This document shows positions 14,717 to 21,594 of a stretch of 23,170 bases of DNA, piece by piece. Location: assembly GCA_934659445.1 (NCBI GenBank), contig CAKUHV010000016.1, positions 1 to 23,170 of the forward strand, in the 5' to 3' direction. This stretch comes from an uncultured Oscillospiraceae bacterium (lineage in GTDB: Bacteria; Bacillota; Clostridia; Oscillospirales; Oscillospiraceae). Within the stretch, counting starts at the first letter, position 1. Every line of letters begins with the position of its first letter. Under the pieces are notes generated by a model that saw nothing but the letters and a program-made list of their open reading frames with translations, ran no database searches and had not been told where the DNA came from. The translations under genes and the position numbers were made by a program.

Positions 14717-15910
14717 TCAGCCCTGGGCCATCACGTCGTCCACAATGGCCCAGAAGTCATCCTCGTACAGGGGGATGCCCTTCTTGGCCTCGGCGGCGGC
14801 GTACAGGCGCTTCATGATCTCGGGATAGAACTTCTCGGGCACGTCGCGGCCGGCGGCCTGGGCGGACAGGCGGATGACCGTCTCGTCGGTCAGCTTGCCG
14901 TAGATCACGCCCAGCTTGGCACCGATGTCCTCGGGCACGATGCTGCGGCCGGCCACGGGGCGGGTGAACTGCTCGATGGCGTGGGCGGCAGCCTCCTCGG
15001 CAAAGACGTTGGCCCCCACGAAGGGCTTGCTGGCGGGGATCTTGATGCCGGAGATCTGCTCCACATACTTGGCCAGCTCCATGACCTTCTCGGTCTTCAG
15101 GCCGGTGGGGCGCTTATACAGGGTCTCCAGGGTGACCATCAGCTCGAACAGACAGGCGTTGCCGGCCCGGTCGCCCAGACCGTTGGCGCACAGGTCGATG
15201 AGCTTGGCGCCGGCGCGGATGCAGCTGATGGCGTTGGCCAGGGCCAGGCCGAAGTCGTTGTGGCAGTGGGCGCCGATGATGCAGCCGTAAGGCTCGGCAA
15301 TGCGCACGGCGTTGGAGATGGCAGTATAGAAGCTCTCCGGCGTGGCCACGCCGAAGCTGTCGGCGATGCGGATGCGGTCGGCGCCGTTGCGGGCGGCGGT
15401 CTCTACGCACTCCATCAGGAAGGTGAACTCCGCTCGGGTGGCGTCGGTAAAGCTGATATTCACCAGCTTGCCGGTGCTCTTGATATACTTGGTGACCTCC
15501 TCGACCCGGGCGAGCAGGGCCTGCTTGACCTCCTCGTTCCACACCTTCTGGTTGTAACGGCTCACCTCAAACCCGCCGTGGATGATGTCGGGGTTGCAGA
15601 CGGCAGCGGCGTCCACCTGCTCCTTCCACTGGGGAGACTGGGCGGCGGTCATGATCTCGGTCTTGGCGTGCAGACCCATGGCGCAGATCTCCTTGCAGAT
15701 CTCCAGCACCGTGGGGTTCAGGCCGGGGGTGGTCAGCTGGATCTGGCCGATGCCCAGATCGTCCAGCTTGCGCACGAGCTCAAACTTCTCTTCCCGGGTG
15801 TAGCTGACGCCGGGGGACTGCTCGCCCTCGCGGAGGGTCAGGTCACAGTAGATGATGTCGTCTGCGGCAGGGAAGGTGCCGGCCCAGGGGCAGGTAGTGG
15901 AACGGATCAT
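14717..15910 (-). CDS. LeuA/homocitrate-synthase family (DRE-TIM) acyltransferase or lyase
   Basis: This 397-residue protein of the DRE-TIM metallolyase superfamily condenses an acyl-CoA with a 2-oxo acid (isopropylmalate, homocitrate, citramalate, re-citrate synthases) or runs the aldol cleavage. The signature DLTLREGEQSPG lies at 23-34 (metal ligand Asp23, Arg27). HCHND (215-219) supplies the two metal-binding histidines. GLGDRAGNAC follows at about 244. It is shorter than LeuA (about 510) and lacks the C-terminal leucine-binding regulatory domain, as in homocitrate or re-citrate synthases. The ATG at 15910 has GGGGAG seven bases upstream; residues further upstream in the open frame have no homology. 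It is the first gene behind the LysR-type promoter and has no leu, lys or nif genes around it, so a catabolic or side role is likely. The acceptor cannot be told. Confidence 0.84.
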   Translation of the reverse strand: MIRSTTCPWAGTFPAADDIIYCDLTLREGEQSPGVSYTREEKFELVRKLDDLGIGQIQLTTPGLNPTVLEICKEICAMGLHAKTEIMTAAQSPQWKEQVDAAAVCNPDIIHGGFEVSRYNQKVWNEEVKQALLARVEEVTKYIKSTGKLVNISFTDATRAEFTFLMECVETAARNGADRIRIADSFGVATPESFYTAISNAVRIAEPYGCIIGAHCHNDFGLALANAISCIRAGAKLIDLCANGLGDRAGNACLFELMVTLETLYKRPTGLKTEKVMELAKYVEQISGIKIPASKPFVGANVFAEEAAAHAIEQFTRPVAGRSIVPEDIGAKLGVIYGKLTDETVIRLSAQAAGRDVPEKFYPEIMKRLYAAAEAKKGIPLYEDDFWAIVDDVMAQG

Positions 15911-16024
15911 AGTAGTGCTCCCCTTTCTGTATGATCTGCCGGTGAGCATACCTGCTTTGTACGGAAAGCGCAGAAGACTACAGGACGTACAAAACAGAGC
16001 AGGAATCCCGGCACTCTCACTATA

Positions 16025-16080
16025 AGAATATACAAGAAATGGCTTTTTGTAAATTGTTAAATTGTATTGCAGATACAACC
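16025..16080 (-). promoter_or_regulatory. Promoter with LysR-type upstream box, site 3 (main cluster promoter)
   Basis: On the minus strand, GGTTGTAT (plus 16073-16080) is followed after 19 bases by TTTACA (plus 16048-16053) and then by TATTCT (plus 16025-16030, spacer 17). This matches the arrangement at 3776-3808 and 19595-19627. Here the box is also half of a perfect palindrome (16062-16078). It lies 115-170 bases before the LeuA-family start and also upstream of the divergent lysR gene. Confidence 0.7.
16062..16078. promoter_or_regulatory. Perfect palindrome, candidate LysR operator
   Basis: TTGTAT and ATACAA flank five bases (TGCAG). It lies between the divergent lysR and LeuA-family genes, overlaps the conserved ATACAACC box, and would be near -55 of the lysR promoter. 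This is the usual place and symmetry for the recognition site of a LysR-type regulator. Confidence 0.6.
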
Positions 16081-16098
16081 TGGAGGGTGTGGGACAAC

Positions 16099-16127
16099 TT
16101 GACAAAAGAGAGCCGATGATATAAAAT
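16099..16127 (+). promoter_or_regulatory. Sigma-A type promoter of the lysR gene
   Basis: A perfect -35 TTGACA (16099-16104), a 17-base spacer and TAAAAT (16122-16127) as -10 predict transcription from about 16134, leaving a 69-base leader before the ATG at 16203. Confidence 0.75.
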
Positions 16128-16202
16128 TTTTGAAAAGTATGATAATTTGGTCTGCCCCTGAGCGGCCGCAGGGCCGGGGGAGGAGAAGGAGACTGCATTT
16201 TC

Positions 16203-17180
16203 ATGGACGATTACGGCTACTTTTTGCTGATCGCAGAGGAATTGAACATCAGCCGCGCGGCCAAGCGCGCGTTCATTTCCCAGCAGAGCCTGAGCAAGTA
16301 TCTGAAGCATCTGGAGGACTCCTACGGCACGGCACTGTTCACCCGGAAACCGGAATTCGCCCTGACCCCCGCCGGGCGCATTGTGCTGGAAAAGGCCATG
16401 CAGATCCGCTCCTTACAGTCGGAGATGAAGCGGGAGCTGGCGGAGCTGAAGACAAATCCCCACGGAACCATCAACTTCGGCGTGACCCCCGGCCGGGGCG
16501 AGGTGATCCTGCCCCTGGTGTTCCCAGACTTCCACGAGCGCTACCCCAATGTCAATATACGGGTGAAGATCGGCATGACCTCTAAAATGACCAGCATGGT
16601 GCAGAGCGGGGGCCTGGATCTGATGGTGGGCGTGAATCCGGAGATCACGCCGGATCTGAAGGAAATGCTGATGTATAACGAGCCGTTCTATCTGGTCGTG
16701 TCCAACACGATCCTGCAGCGGTACTTCTCCTCGGACTTCCCCCTGTGCAAGCTGCGCTTTGCCAACGGCGTGGACATCCGGGAATTCCAGGATATCCCCT
16801 TTGTGGGCAACTCGCCGGACAGCCACTTTTATGAGCTGACCAACCAGTATATCCGTCAGGCCGGGGTGAAGCTCAACGAGATCTTCTGGATGGACAACGG
16901 CCTTGTGCACCTGTCTCTGGTGCAGCAGGGGGCGGGGGCCTGCTTCCTGCCGCTGATGCAGAAGCAGCGGATCGTAGAGATGAACCGCAGTGCCTCGGCC
17001 GCGCAGCAGCTGAATGCCTTCCCCCTGAAGGGACACACGGGGAGCAGCCGGATCTCGCTGGTGCTGCCCCGGCAGCGGGCCATGACGCCCTATCTGGAGT
17101 ATTTCGTCTCCTTGCTGGCGGAGAAGGTCTCTCACATCACCCAGAGCGGCGTGGCCGATGCCGACGGCGGCTGGGACTAA
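16203..17180 (+). CDS. LysR-family transcriptional regulator
   Basis: This 325-residue cytosolic DNA-binding regulator has the N-terminal winged helix-turn-helix (about residues 1-60: LNISRAAKRAFISQQSLSK and the L-x-R-K-P wing). The effector-binding domain starts near residue 90 (GTINFGVTPGRGE) and contains the typical FPDFHERYPNV and GGLDLMVG strings. It is divergent from the LeuA-family gene across a 292-base region holding a palindrome and the conserved ATACAACC box. A GGAG-containing purine stretch lies 11 or more bases before the ATG. The divergent layout and the same box at two other units suggest it activates all three and responds to a pathway acid or sugar. The effector is unknown. 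A bidirectional terminator follows. Confidence 0.92.
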   Translation: MDDYGYFLLIAEELNISRAAKRAFISQQSLSKYLKHLEDSYGTALFTRKPEFALTPAGRIVLEKAMQIRSLQSEMKRELAELKTNPHGTINFGVTPGRGEVILPLVFPDFHERYPNVNIRVKIGMTSKMTSMVQSGGLDLMVGVNPEITPDLKEMLMYNEPFYLVVSNTILQRYFSSDFPLCKLRFANGVDIREFQDIPFVGNSPDSHFYELTNQYIRQAGVKLNEIFWMDNGLVHLSLVQQGAGACFLPLMQKQRIVEMNRSASAAQQLNAFPLKGHTGSSRISLVLPRQRAMTPYLEYFVSLLAEKVSHITQSGVADADGGWD

Positions 17181-17202
17181 AGATTTATCATGAGGTAAAA
17201 AC

Positions 17203-17237
17203 AAGATCGCTCCGCTGCGGTGCAGCGGAGCGATCTT
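17203..17237. terminator. Bidirectional terminator between lysR and the symporter gene
   Basis: Sixteen-base arms (17203-17218 and 17222-17237) surround a three-base loop. TTTTGCTGTTT follows on the plus strand and GTTTTTACC on the minus strand, so it can end both convergent units. Confidence 0.88.
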
Positions 17238-17291
17238 TTGCTGTTTGAACAAGAAGCAGGGAAGTCAAACAGGAGGAGTTTTGCCTTGTGC

Positions 17292-18629
17292 TTACTTAGC
17301 TTCCTTTTTACGAGCCTTAAGCATAAGAGGCCGGAAGATGAGGAAGCCGATGATAACGGGGACAACAAACTGGATGATGCCTGCGATATAAACAGGCATA
17401 TCGTTGCCCGCAGCAACCAACGGGGGACACAGAGAAGTGAAAAAGGCGGTCCAGAAGAAAATACCGGAGTAAACGCCGTGAGCCTCGGGGGAGCAGGCCT
17501 CACCGTTGGGATCTACAGCACGAACCAGAGCCATACCAGTGGGGGTGGCGCCGGTGGACTGACCGATGATCATCAGGGCCTTCTCGAACCACTGCTCCTT
17601 ACAGGTCATCTTGGCCATGAACAAGGGCCAGATGCAGGTGAGGACGCAGATGATGATGGACATAATTACGATGGGGACGATGTTGTTGACCAACACGGTC
17701 AGGTTCAAAGTGGCCATAGCGCCCACCAGCAAGATCTCCAGCGCCACGCCGGACAGCTGGTTGACAGTTTTCTTGTCCACATACTTGTCCATCTTGACCA
17801 GCTTGAAGAAATACCAGCCCACCAGGCCGCCCAGAGTGTCCCACGCCAGCTTAGAAACCCCGGACAGAACGGGGAGGATCATGACGAACAGCTCGCCGAT
17901 GCGCTCGCCGATCCACATGGAGGCCAGAATGAAGGCCAGCTGCAGAGCGATGGCGTTGACGCTGTTGGAGGTGGTCTTCTGGGTACCGATGCTCTTCTGC
18001 TCAGACTCGGGCAGAACACCGCCGTAGTACCAGTCGGGCTTCTTGTCGACGTCCTTGACGAAAGTAGCCCAGCCGCGGCGCACGCCGATGTTCACCACCA
18101 GCATGCCCATGGTCATGGCGGCGATGATGCCGAAGGTGGCCAGCACGATGCCCAGGTCGGTGTAGTCAGCCAGACCGGTAGCCTCCTGGAACACGCCGCC
18201 TGCGGCAGCAGCGGTACCGTGGCCGCCGTAGAAGGCCTGAACGGCCAGGAAGCCCCAGCCTTCAGGCAGAGTGGGCCAGATCTTACACATGATGGCGCCC
18301 AGACCCAGTCCCAGAGCCATCTGCCAGCCGTAGACGCTGTGGACGACCATCATATAGTCGCCGTAGGACTCCAACTTGCTGCGGTTGATATCGGTGCCGA
18401 AAACAAGGGCACACATGATAAAGCGGATCATGGCACCGGAGTAGCCAGAAAAGCTCTCGGGCACGGCCACCAGATTCAGACACTGGGGACCTAGAGCCAG
18501 CAGCAGCAGGCCGCCGATGATGGAGGAGGCCAGGAAGATTTTCTGCAGGGGTTTGACGATTTGACGAATTACCATACCCAGAAGCAGGAATACGCCCAGT
18601 ACCGTCAAATCGGTCAGAATTGCGCTCAT
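17292..18629 (-). CDS. ESS-family sodium:glutamate symporter-like transporter (GltS-like)
   Basis: This 445-residue polytopic inner-membrane protein has about ten or more hydrophobic helices and resembles GltS, which couples uptake of glutamate to sodium. The family loop GGHGTAAA (near 134-141) and its second-half counterpart GQSTGATPTGMAL (near 355) are the re-entrant signature segments. A charged central loop (KKPDWYYGG to TQKTTSN) joins the two halves. The length is slightly above GltS (about 400). The ATG at 18629 follows AAAGGAG. It is the second gene behind an HpaI aldolase and under a promoter shared in design with the main cluster, so its cargo is probably the anionic cluster substrate rather than glutamate. 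That is inference. Confidence 0.88.
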   Translation of the reverse strand: MSAILTDLTVLGVFLLLGMVIRQIVKPLQKIFLASSIIGGLLLLALGPQCLNLVAVPESFSGYSGAMIRFIMCALVFGTDINRSKLESYGDYMMVVHSVYGWQMALGLGLGAIMCKIWPTLPEGWGFLAVQAFYGGHGTAAAAGGVFQEATGLADYTDLGIVLATFGIIAAMTMGMLVVNIGVRRGWATFVKDVDKKPDWYYGGVLPESEQKSIGTQKTTSNSVNAIALQLAFILASMWIGERIGELFVMILPVLSGVSKLAWDTLGGLVGWYFFKLVKMDKYVDKKTVNQLSGVALEILLVGAMATLNLTVLVNNIVPIVIMSIIICVLTCIWPLFMAKMTCKEQWFEKALMIIGQSTGATPTGMALVRAVDPNGEACSPEAHGVYSGIFFWTAFFTSLCPPLVAAGNDMPVYIAGIIQFVVPVIIGFLIFRPLMLKARKKEAK

Positions 18630-18700
18630 TGATTTTCTCTCCTTTTACTTGTTTATATTATTTGCCGCATTGCCGCAGCAAATGAATACACGGGTGAAGC

Positions 18701-19471
18701 TTATTCGCCGACGCTCTTCAGGTCGTCGCACAGGCCCTTATAAGCCTTATACAGCATGGCGGTGGGCAGGTCGGTGTGGTAGTGGGACACGCCCTTGTAG
18801 CCCTTGAAGCGCTCGGCGTCCTTGCCGTCCACCACCTGAACGGAGCAGCTCTTTCCATACTTCTCGCACAGGTTGGCGGCGTCCAGAACGGCCTGCATCA
18901 CCAGGGGGTGGAACACCTGGCCGGGCACGCCCAGGGCACAGGACAGATCCACGTTGCCCACGGAGATGGTGTCCAGACCGGGAGTAGCGATGATCTCTTC
19001 CAAATTTTTCACGCCCTCAACGCCCTCGACGATGACGGAGACCACAACCTGGCGGTTGGCTTCGGCGTAGCAGTTTTCACGGTTGGTGCCGTAGTCGTTG
19101 CAGCGGACAAAGGGGCAGCTGCCGCGGATGCCCTCGGGCGGGTACTTGCAGTAGGACACGGCCAGAGCAGCCTCCTCCGCGCTGGAGACGCCGGGGATTT
19201 TGATGGCGGAAGCGCCCATATCCAGGGCCTTCTTGATCATGCCCTCGTCCAGACCGGGCACACGCACCATGGTGGCCATGCCGCAGGCCTCGGCGGTGCG
19301 GATCAGGTGCATCACCTCGGTGAGGGTGAGCTGTTCATGCTCCAGATCGAAGATCACGAAGTCGACGCCAGCCAGCTTCATGGCCTCCAGTCCGTTGTCA
19401 TCGGGGGACATCATGTAGGTGCCGATGAAGCGGTGACCGGAATTCAGCAGATCCCGGAAGGTTACTTTCAT
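18701..19471 (-). CDS. HpcH/HpaI-family class II pyruvate aldolase (paralogue 2)
   Basis: This 256-residue metal-dependent aldolase is homologous along its length to the protein at 11510-12277. His45 in DLEHE, Arg70 in VRVP, and the metal ligands Glu149 in IVEG and Asp175 in GNVDLS are in place. It should cleave a 4-hydroxy-2-oxo acid to pyruvate and an aldehyde. The ATG at 19471 follows AAAGGGG; the open frame extends further upstream, but that part overlaps the promoter and has no homology. The gene heads a two-gene unit with the ESS symporter (71-base gap) and lies 100-156 bases behind the site-2 promoter box. It may handle the imported acid directly. Confidence 0.88.
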   Translation of the reverse strand: MKVTFRDLLNSGHRFIGTYMMSPDDNGLEAMKLAGVDFVIFDLEHEQLTLTEVMHLIRTAEACGMATMVRVPGLDEGMIKKALDMGASAIKIPGVSSAEEAALAVSYCKYPPEGIRGSCPFVRCNDYGTNRENCYAEANRQVVVSVIVEGVEGVKNLEEIIATPGLDTISVGNVDLSCALGVPGQVFHPLVMQAVLDAANLCEKYGKSCSVQVVDGKDAERFKGYKGVSHYHTDLPTAMLYKAYKGLCDDLKSVGE

Positions 19472-19570
19472 TGGATTTCCCCTTTCCTTTTCCTCCGTTT
19501 TCCTAAAAAACGGGCCGCGGCAGCGCACGGTGAAATTCACCAAATCGCGCCGCCTGTTTTGTCTGGCCGT

Positions 19571-19627
19571 AGTATATCTCGTCGGTACTACTCCTGTAAA
19601 ACACATAATTCGGATAGGCATACAACC
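19571..19627 (-). promoter_or_regulatory. Promoter with LysR-type upstream box, site 2 (HpaI aldolase-symporter operon)
   Basis: On the minus strand, GGTTGTAT (plus 19620-19627) is followed after 19 bases by TTTACA (plus 19595-19600). An 18-base spacer then leads to TATACT (plus 19571-19576), a near-consensus -10. The same arrangement occurs at 3776-3808 and 16048-16080. CACAG precedes the box by five bases, as at site 1. Confidence 0.72.
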
Positions 19628-19688
19628 GCACAGCTGTGAATGACAGGCAATCCAGGACGGGACAAGGGCTGCGGGGCACAGACAGGAA

Positions 19689-19723
19689 AAAGCTCCGCCC
19701 CTCAAAAAGAGAGACGGAGCTTT
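19689..19723 (-). terminator. Intrinsic terminator of the htrA gene
   Basis: The arms AAAGCTCCG (19689-19697) and CGGAGCTTT (19715-19723) surround a 17-base loop. On the minus strand the stem runs into TTTTTCC. It lies 33 bases after the stop of the protease gene. Confidence 0.8.
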
Positions 19724-19755
19724 CGAAAAGGGGAAAGAGAGAGTGGAGAATGGAA

Positions 19756-21132
19756 TCAGCCGAAGGGCCAGCTGCCGCCGAAGGGCCACTGGCTGTAGCC
19801 GCTCTGGCCCTGCTGCTGCTGAGACTGCTGGGTCTGCTGCGGGTTGTTGGCCTCGGTCTGGGCGTTCTTTTCGTCGAAGGTGATGGTCAGCTTGAGCTCC
19901 TTCTGGCTGCGGATGACCGTCAGGGTGGCGGTGTCCCCGGCCTTGTAGCCAGTGGACAGGGCGGCGGTCAGAGCGGAGGGGGAGTCGATGGCGGTGTCGT
20001 CAATGGCGGTGATCACGTCGTTGACCTGAAGCCCGGCCTTCTGGGCGCAGGAGCCGTCGGCCACGTAGCTGACGGCGGCCCCGGCGGGGATGCCGTAGCG
20101 CTGGGCCTCGGAGGACACGGAGTCGACCTGAACGCCCATGTAGGGCTTGCCGGTGACATAGCCGTGCTCAATGAGGTCGGCGATGATCTCCTTCACGTCA
20201 TTGATGGGAAGGGCGAAGCCCAGACCTTCGGCGGACACGCCGGAGGTGGACTGGGTGTACTTGGCGGAGACGATGCCCACCACGCTGCCGTACTGGTCAA
20301 ACAGGGGGCCGCCGGAATTGCCGGGGTTGATGGCGCAGTTGGTCTGAAGCACGTTCAGGGTGACGGACTCGGTCCGGCCGTTGACGTTGGTGCTGCTGGT
20401 GGTGATCAGCCGGTCAAGGGCGGAGACGATGCCATCGGTCAGGGTATAGGTCAGCTCGCCCAGAGGGTTGCCGATGGCGTACACCGGCTCGCCCACCACC
20501 AGCTTGCCGCTGTCGCCCAGAGTGACGGGGGTCAGGCCGGCGGCCTCGATCTTCAGCACGGCCACGTCGTTGTCCTGCTCGCCCCCCACCAGCTTGGCGG
20601 GGTATTTGTCGCCGTTGGCGAAGGCCACCTCAACGGTGACGGAGGAGTCCTTGGCGGCATCCTCGATCACGTGGTAGTTGGTGACGATGTAGCCGTCCTG
20701 GGTCAGCACGAAGCCGGAGCCGGAGGCGGCGGAGGTGGAGGTCTGGCCGAAGATGTTCACCGAGGTGGTGGACACGGTGATGCCCACGCAGGAGGCCAGA
20801 TTGGCGGCGTACAGCTCGGCGGGGGTCATGGCCTGACCGCCCTTGCTGTTCACCACGGTCTGCACCTGGGGGCGCTCCATCTCCTGCACCACGGTGGTGC
20901 CGCCGCTGTTGGCGCGGCTGGTATACAAGGCAGCCCCGCCCGCGCCGGCCCCGCCGCCCACCAAGGCGCACACCAGCACCAGAGCTATGGCCTTGCGCCA
21001 GCCACCCTTCTTCCGGGGGGGCTGCTCCGGACCCACGGGGCCGCCGGAGGTGGGAATGGGGTTTTGATAGCCGTAGCCGTTCTGGGGGCCGGGGTCCTGC
21101 TGATAATATCTGTATTCGTTCTGATCTGTCAT
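19756..21132 (-). CDS. htrA: HtrA/DegP-like membrane-anchored serine protease (S1C) with PDZ domain
   Basis: This 458-residue quality-control protease acts outside the cytoplasmic membrane. A 45-residue proline/glutamine/tyrosine-rich cytoplasmic tail is followed by one membrane helix (about 47-70). The trypsin-like domain has the catalytic triad His154 (TNYHVI), Asp189 (DNDVAVLKI) and Ser273 (NPGNSGGPL), and a PDZ domain (about 325-430) includes GIPAGAAVS and AGLQVNDVITAIDD. It ends in an unusual Q-rich linker (QQTQQSQQQQGQ) and a W-P-F-G repeat at the very C terminus (SQWPFGGSWPFG). AAGGAG lies before the ATG at 21132. It is monocistronic between its own terminator and the repeat element. 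Confidence 0.95.
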   Translation of the reverse strand: MTDQNEYRYYQQDPGPQNGYGYQNPIPTSGGPVGPEQPPRKKGGWRKAIALVLVCALVGGGAGAGGAALYTSRANSGGTTVVQEMERPQVQTVVNSKGGQAMTPAELYAANLASCVGITVSTTSVNIFGQTSTSAASGSGFVLTQDGYIVTNYHVIEDAAKDSSVTVEVAFANGDKYPAKLVGGEQDNDVAVLKIEAAGLTPVTLGDSGKLVVGEPVYAIGNPLGELTYTLTDGIVSALDRLITTSSTNVNGRTESVTLNVLQTNCAINPGNSGGPLFDQYGSVVGIVSAKYTQSTSGVSAEGLGFALPINDVKEIIADLIEHGYVTGKPYMGVQVDSVSSEAQRYGIPAGAAVSYVADGSCAQKAGLQVNDVITAIDDTAIDSPSALTAALSTGYKAGDTATLTVIRSQKELKLTITFDEKNAQTEANNPQQTQQSQQQQGQSGYSQWPFGGSWPFG

Positions 21133-21332
21133 ATTGGATCACTCCTTGATGAGACGGCGCGCCGCAGGTGCGCCCCTCTTGCTTACAATGGTGATGATAC
21201 CCGGAAAATATGAAAAAAGCATGACGAAAAGAGGATTCTTTTTTGAACTTTTCCGGAATAGTCTGAAAACAGCGCCCTTCGCCGAAGGGGAAGCCCCGAT
21301 TTCAATTTGTGTTCCCCTGCGGAAGAAATGCT
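21133..21332. other. Leader/upstream region of htrA, no gene seen
   Basis: I see no convincing coding sequence. It holds the htrA ribosome binding site next to 21132 and a small inverted repeat (CCCTTCG/CGAAGGG, 21275-21289). No promoter here meets a standard I would defend. Confidence 0.5.
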
Positions 21333-21557
21333 GTGTTCCCGCCCCCTGCGGGGGCGGGAACACCAGCTTGTCGAAAAAGTCTTTTCGACAAGCTGGTGAA
21401 GATTTTGAAACTTTGAAAAAGTTCCAAAATCTTATGATTAAAAACGAAAGACACCCTTCCTGGGTTTCTTTCGTAACTATCTTCCTTCCCGTATCTCTGC
21501 GTTCCACTACTTTTTCGACAGTCTCATGTTCCCGCCCCCTGCGGGGGCGGGAACATG
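21333..21557. mobile_element. MITE-like palindromic element with imperfect terminal inverted repeats
   Basis: Each end carries the same 12-base GC palindrome arm pair, GTTCCCGCCCCC and its complement (21333-21363 with 14-base arms; 21525-21557 with 15-base arms). Inward of these, both ends share an NNAGNN then TGTCGAAAAAGT sequence in inverted orientation, giving about 48-base terminal inverted repeats with about seven mismatches. Between them are three more hairpins: 21361-21398 (17-base arms), 21401-21431 (13 pairs, one mismatch) and 21444-21474. There is no coding capacity. The structure suits a non-autonomous mobile or REP-like element between htrA and the AI-2E gene. Confidence 0.6.
21361..21398. 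repeat. 17-bp-arm inverted repeat
   Basis: CACCAGCTTGTCGAAAA (21361-21377) and its exact complement (21382-21398) flank AGTC. It overlaps the left palindrome by three bases and is part of the MITE-like element. In RNA it would be a very stable hairpin on either strand. Confidence 0.85.
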
Positions 21558-21594
21558 AAAGGGATCGGGAGAGCGCGAAGGGCGCTGCTGCGCA

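Noticed and set aside
15911..16204. N-terminal extension of the LeuA-family frame up to 16204
   Set aside because: It covers the divergent promoter region and lacks homology, and the DRE-TIM motif sits at the normal distance from the ATG at 15910.
18671..18694. Inverted repeat between the HpaI aldolase and the symporter gene
   Set aside because: Only six outer and two inner pairs form, with no T-run. It is too weak to call a terminator or regulatory site.
21333..21557. CRISPR array or tandem repeat
   Set aside because: There are only two copies of the palindrome, in inverted end positions, with no regular repeat-spacer period.
21525..21557. Terminator of the AI-2E permease gene
   Set aside because: The hairpin is strong but has no T-run on the minus strand, and it duplicates the other end of the MITE-like element.
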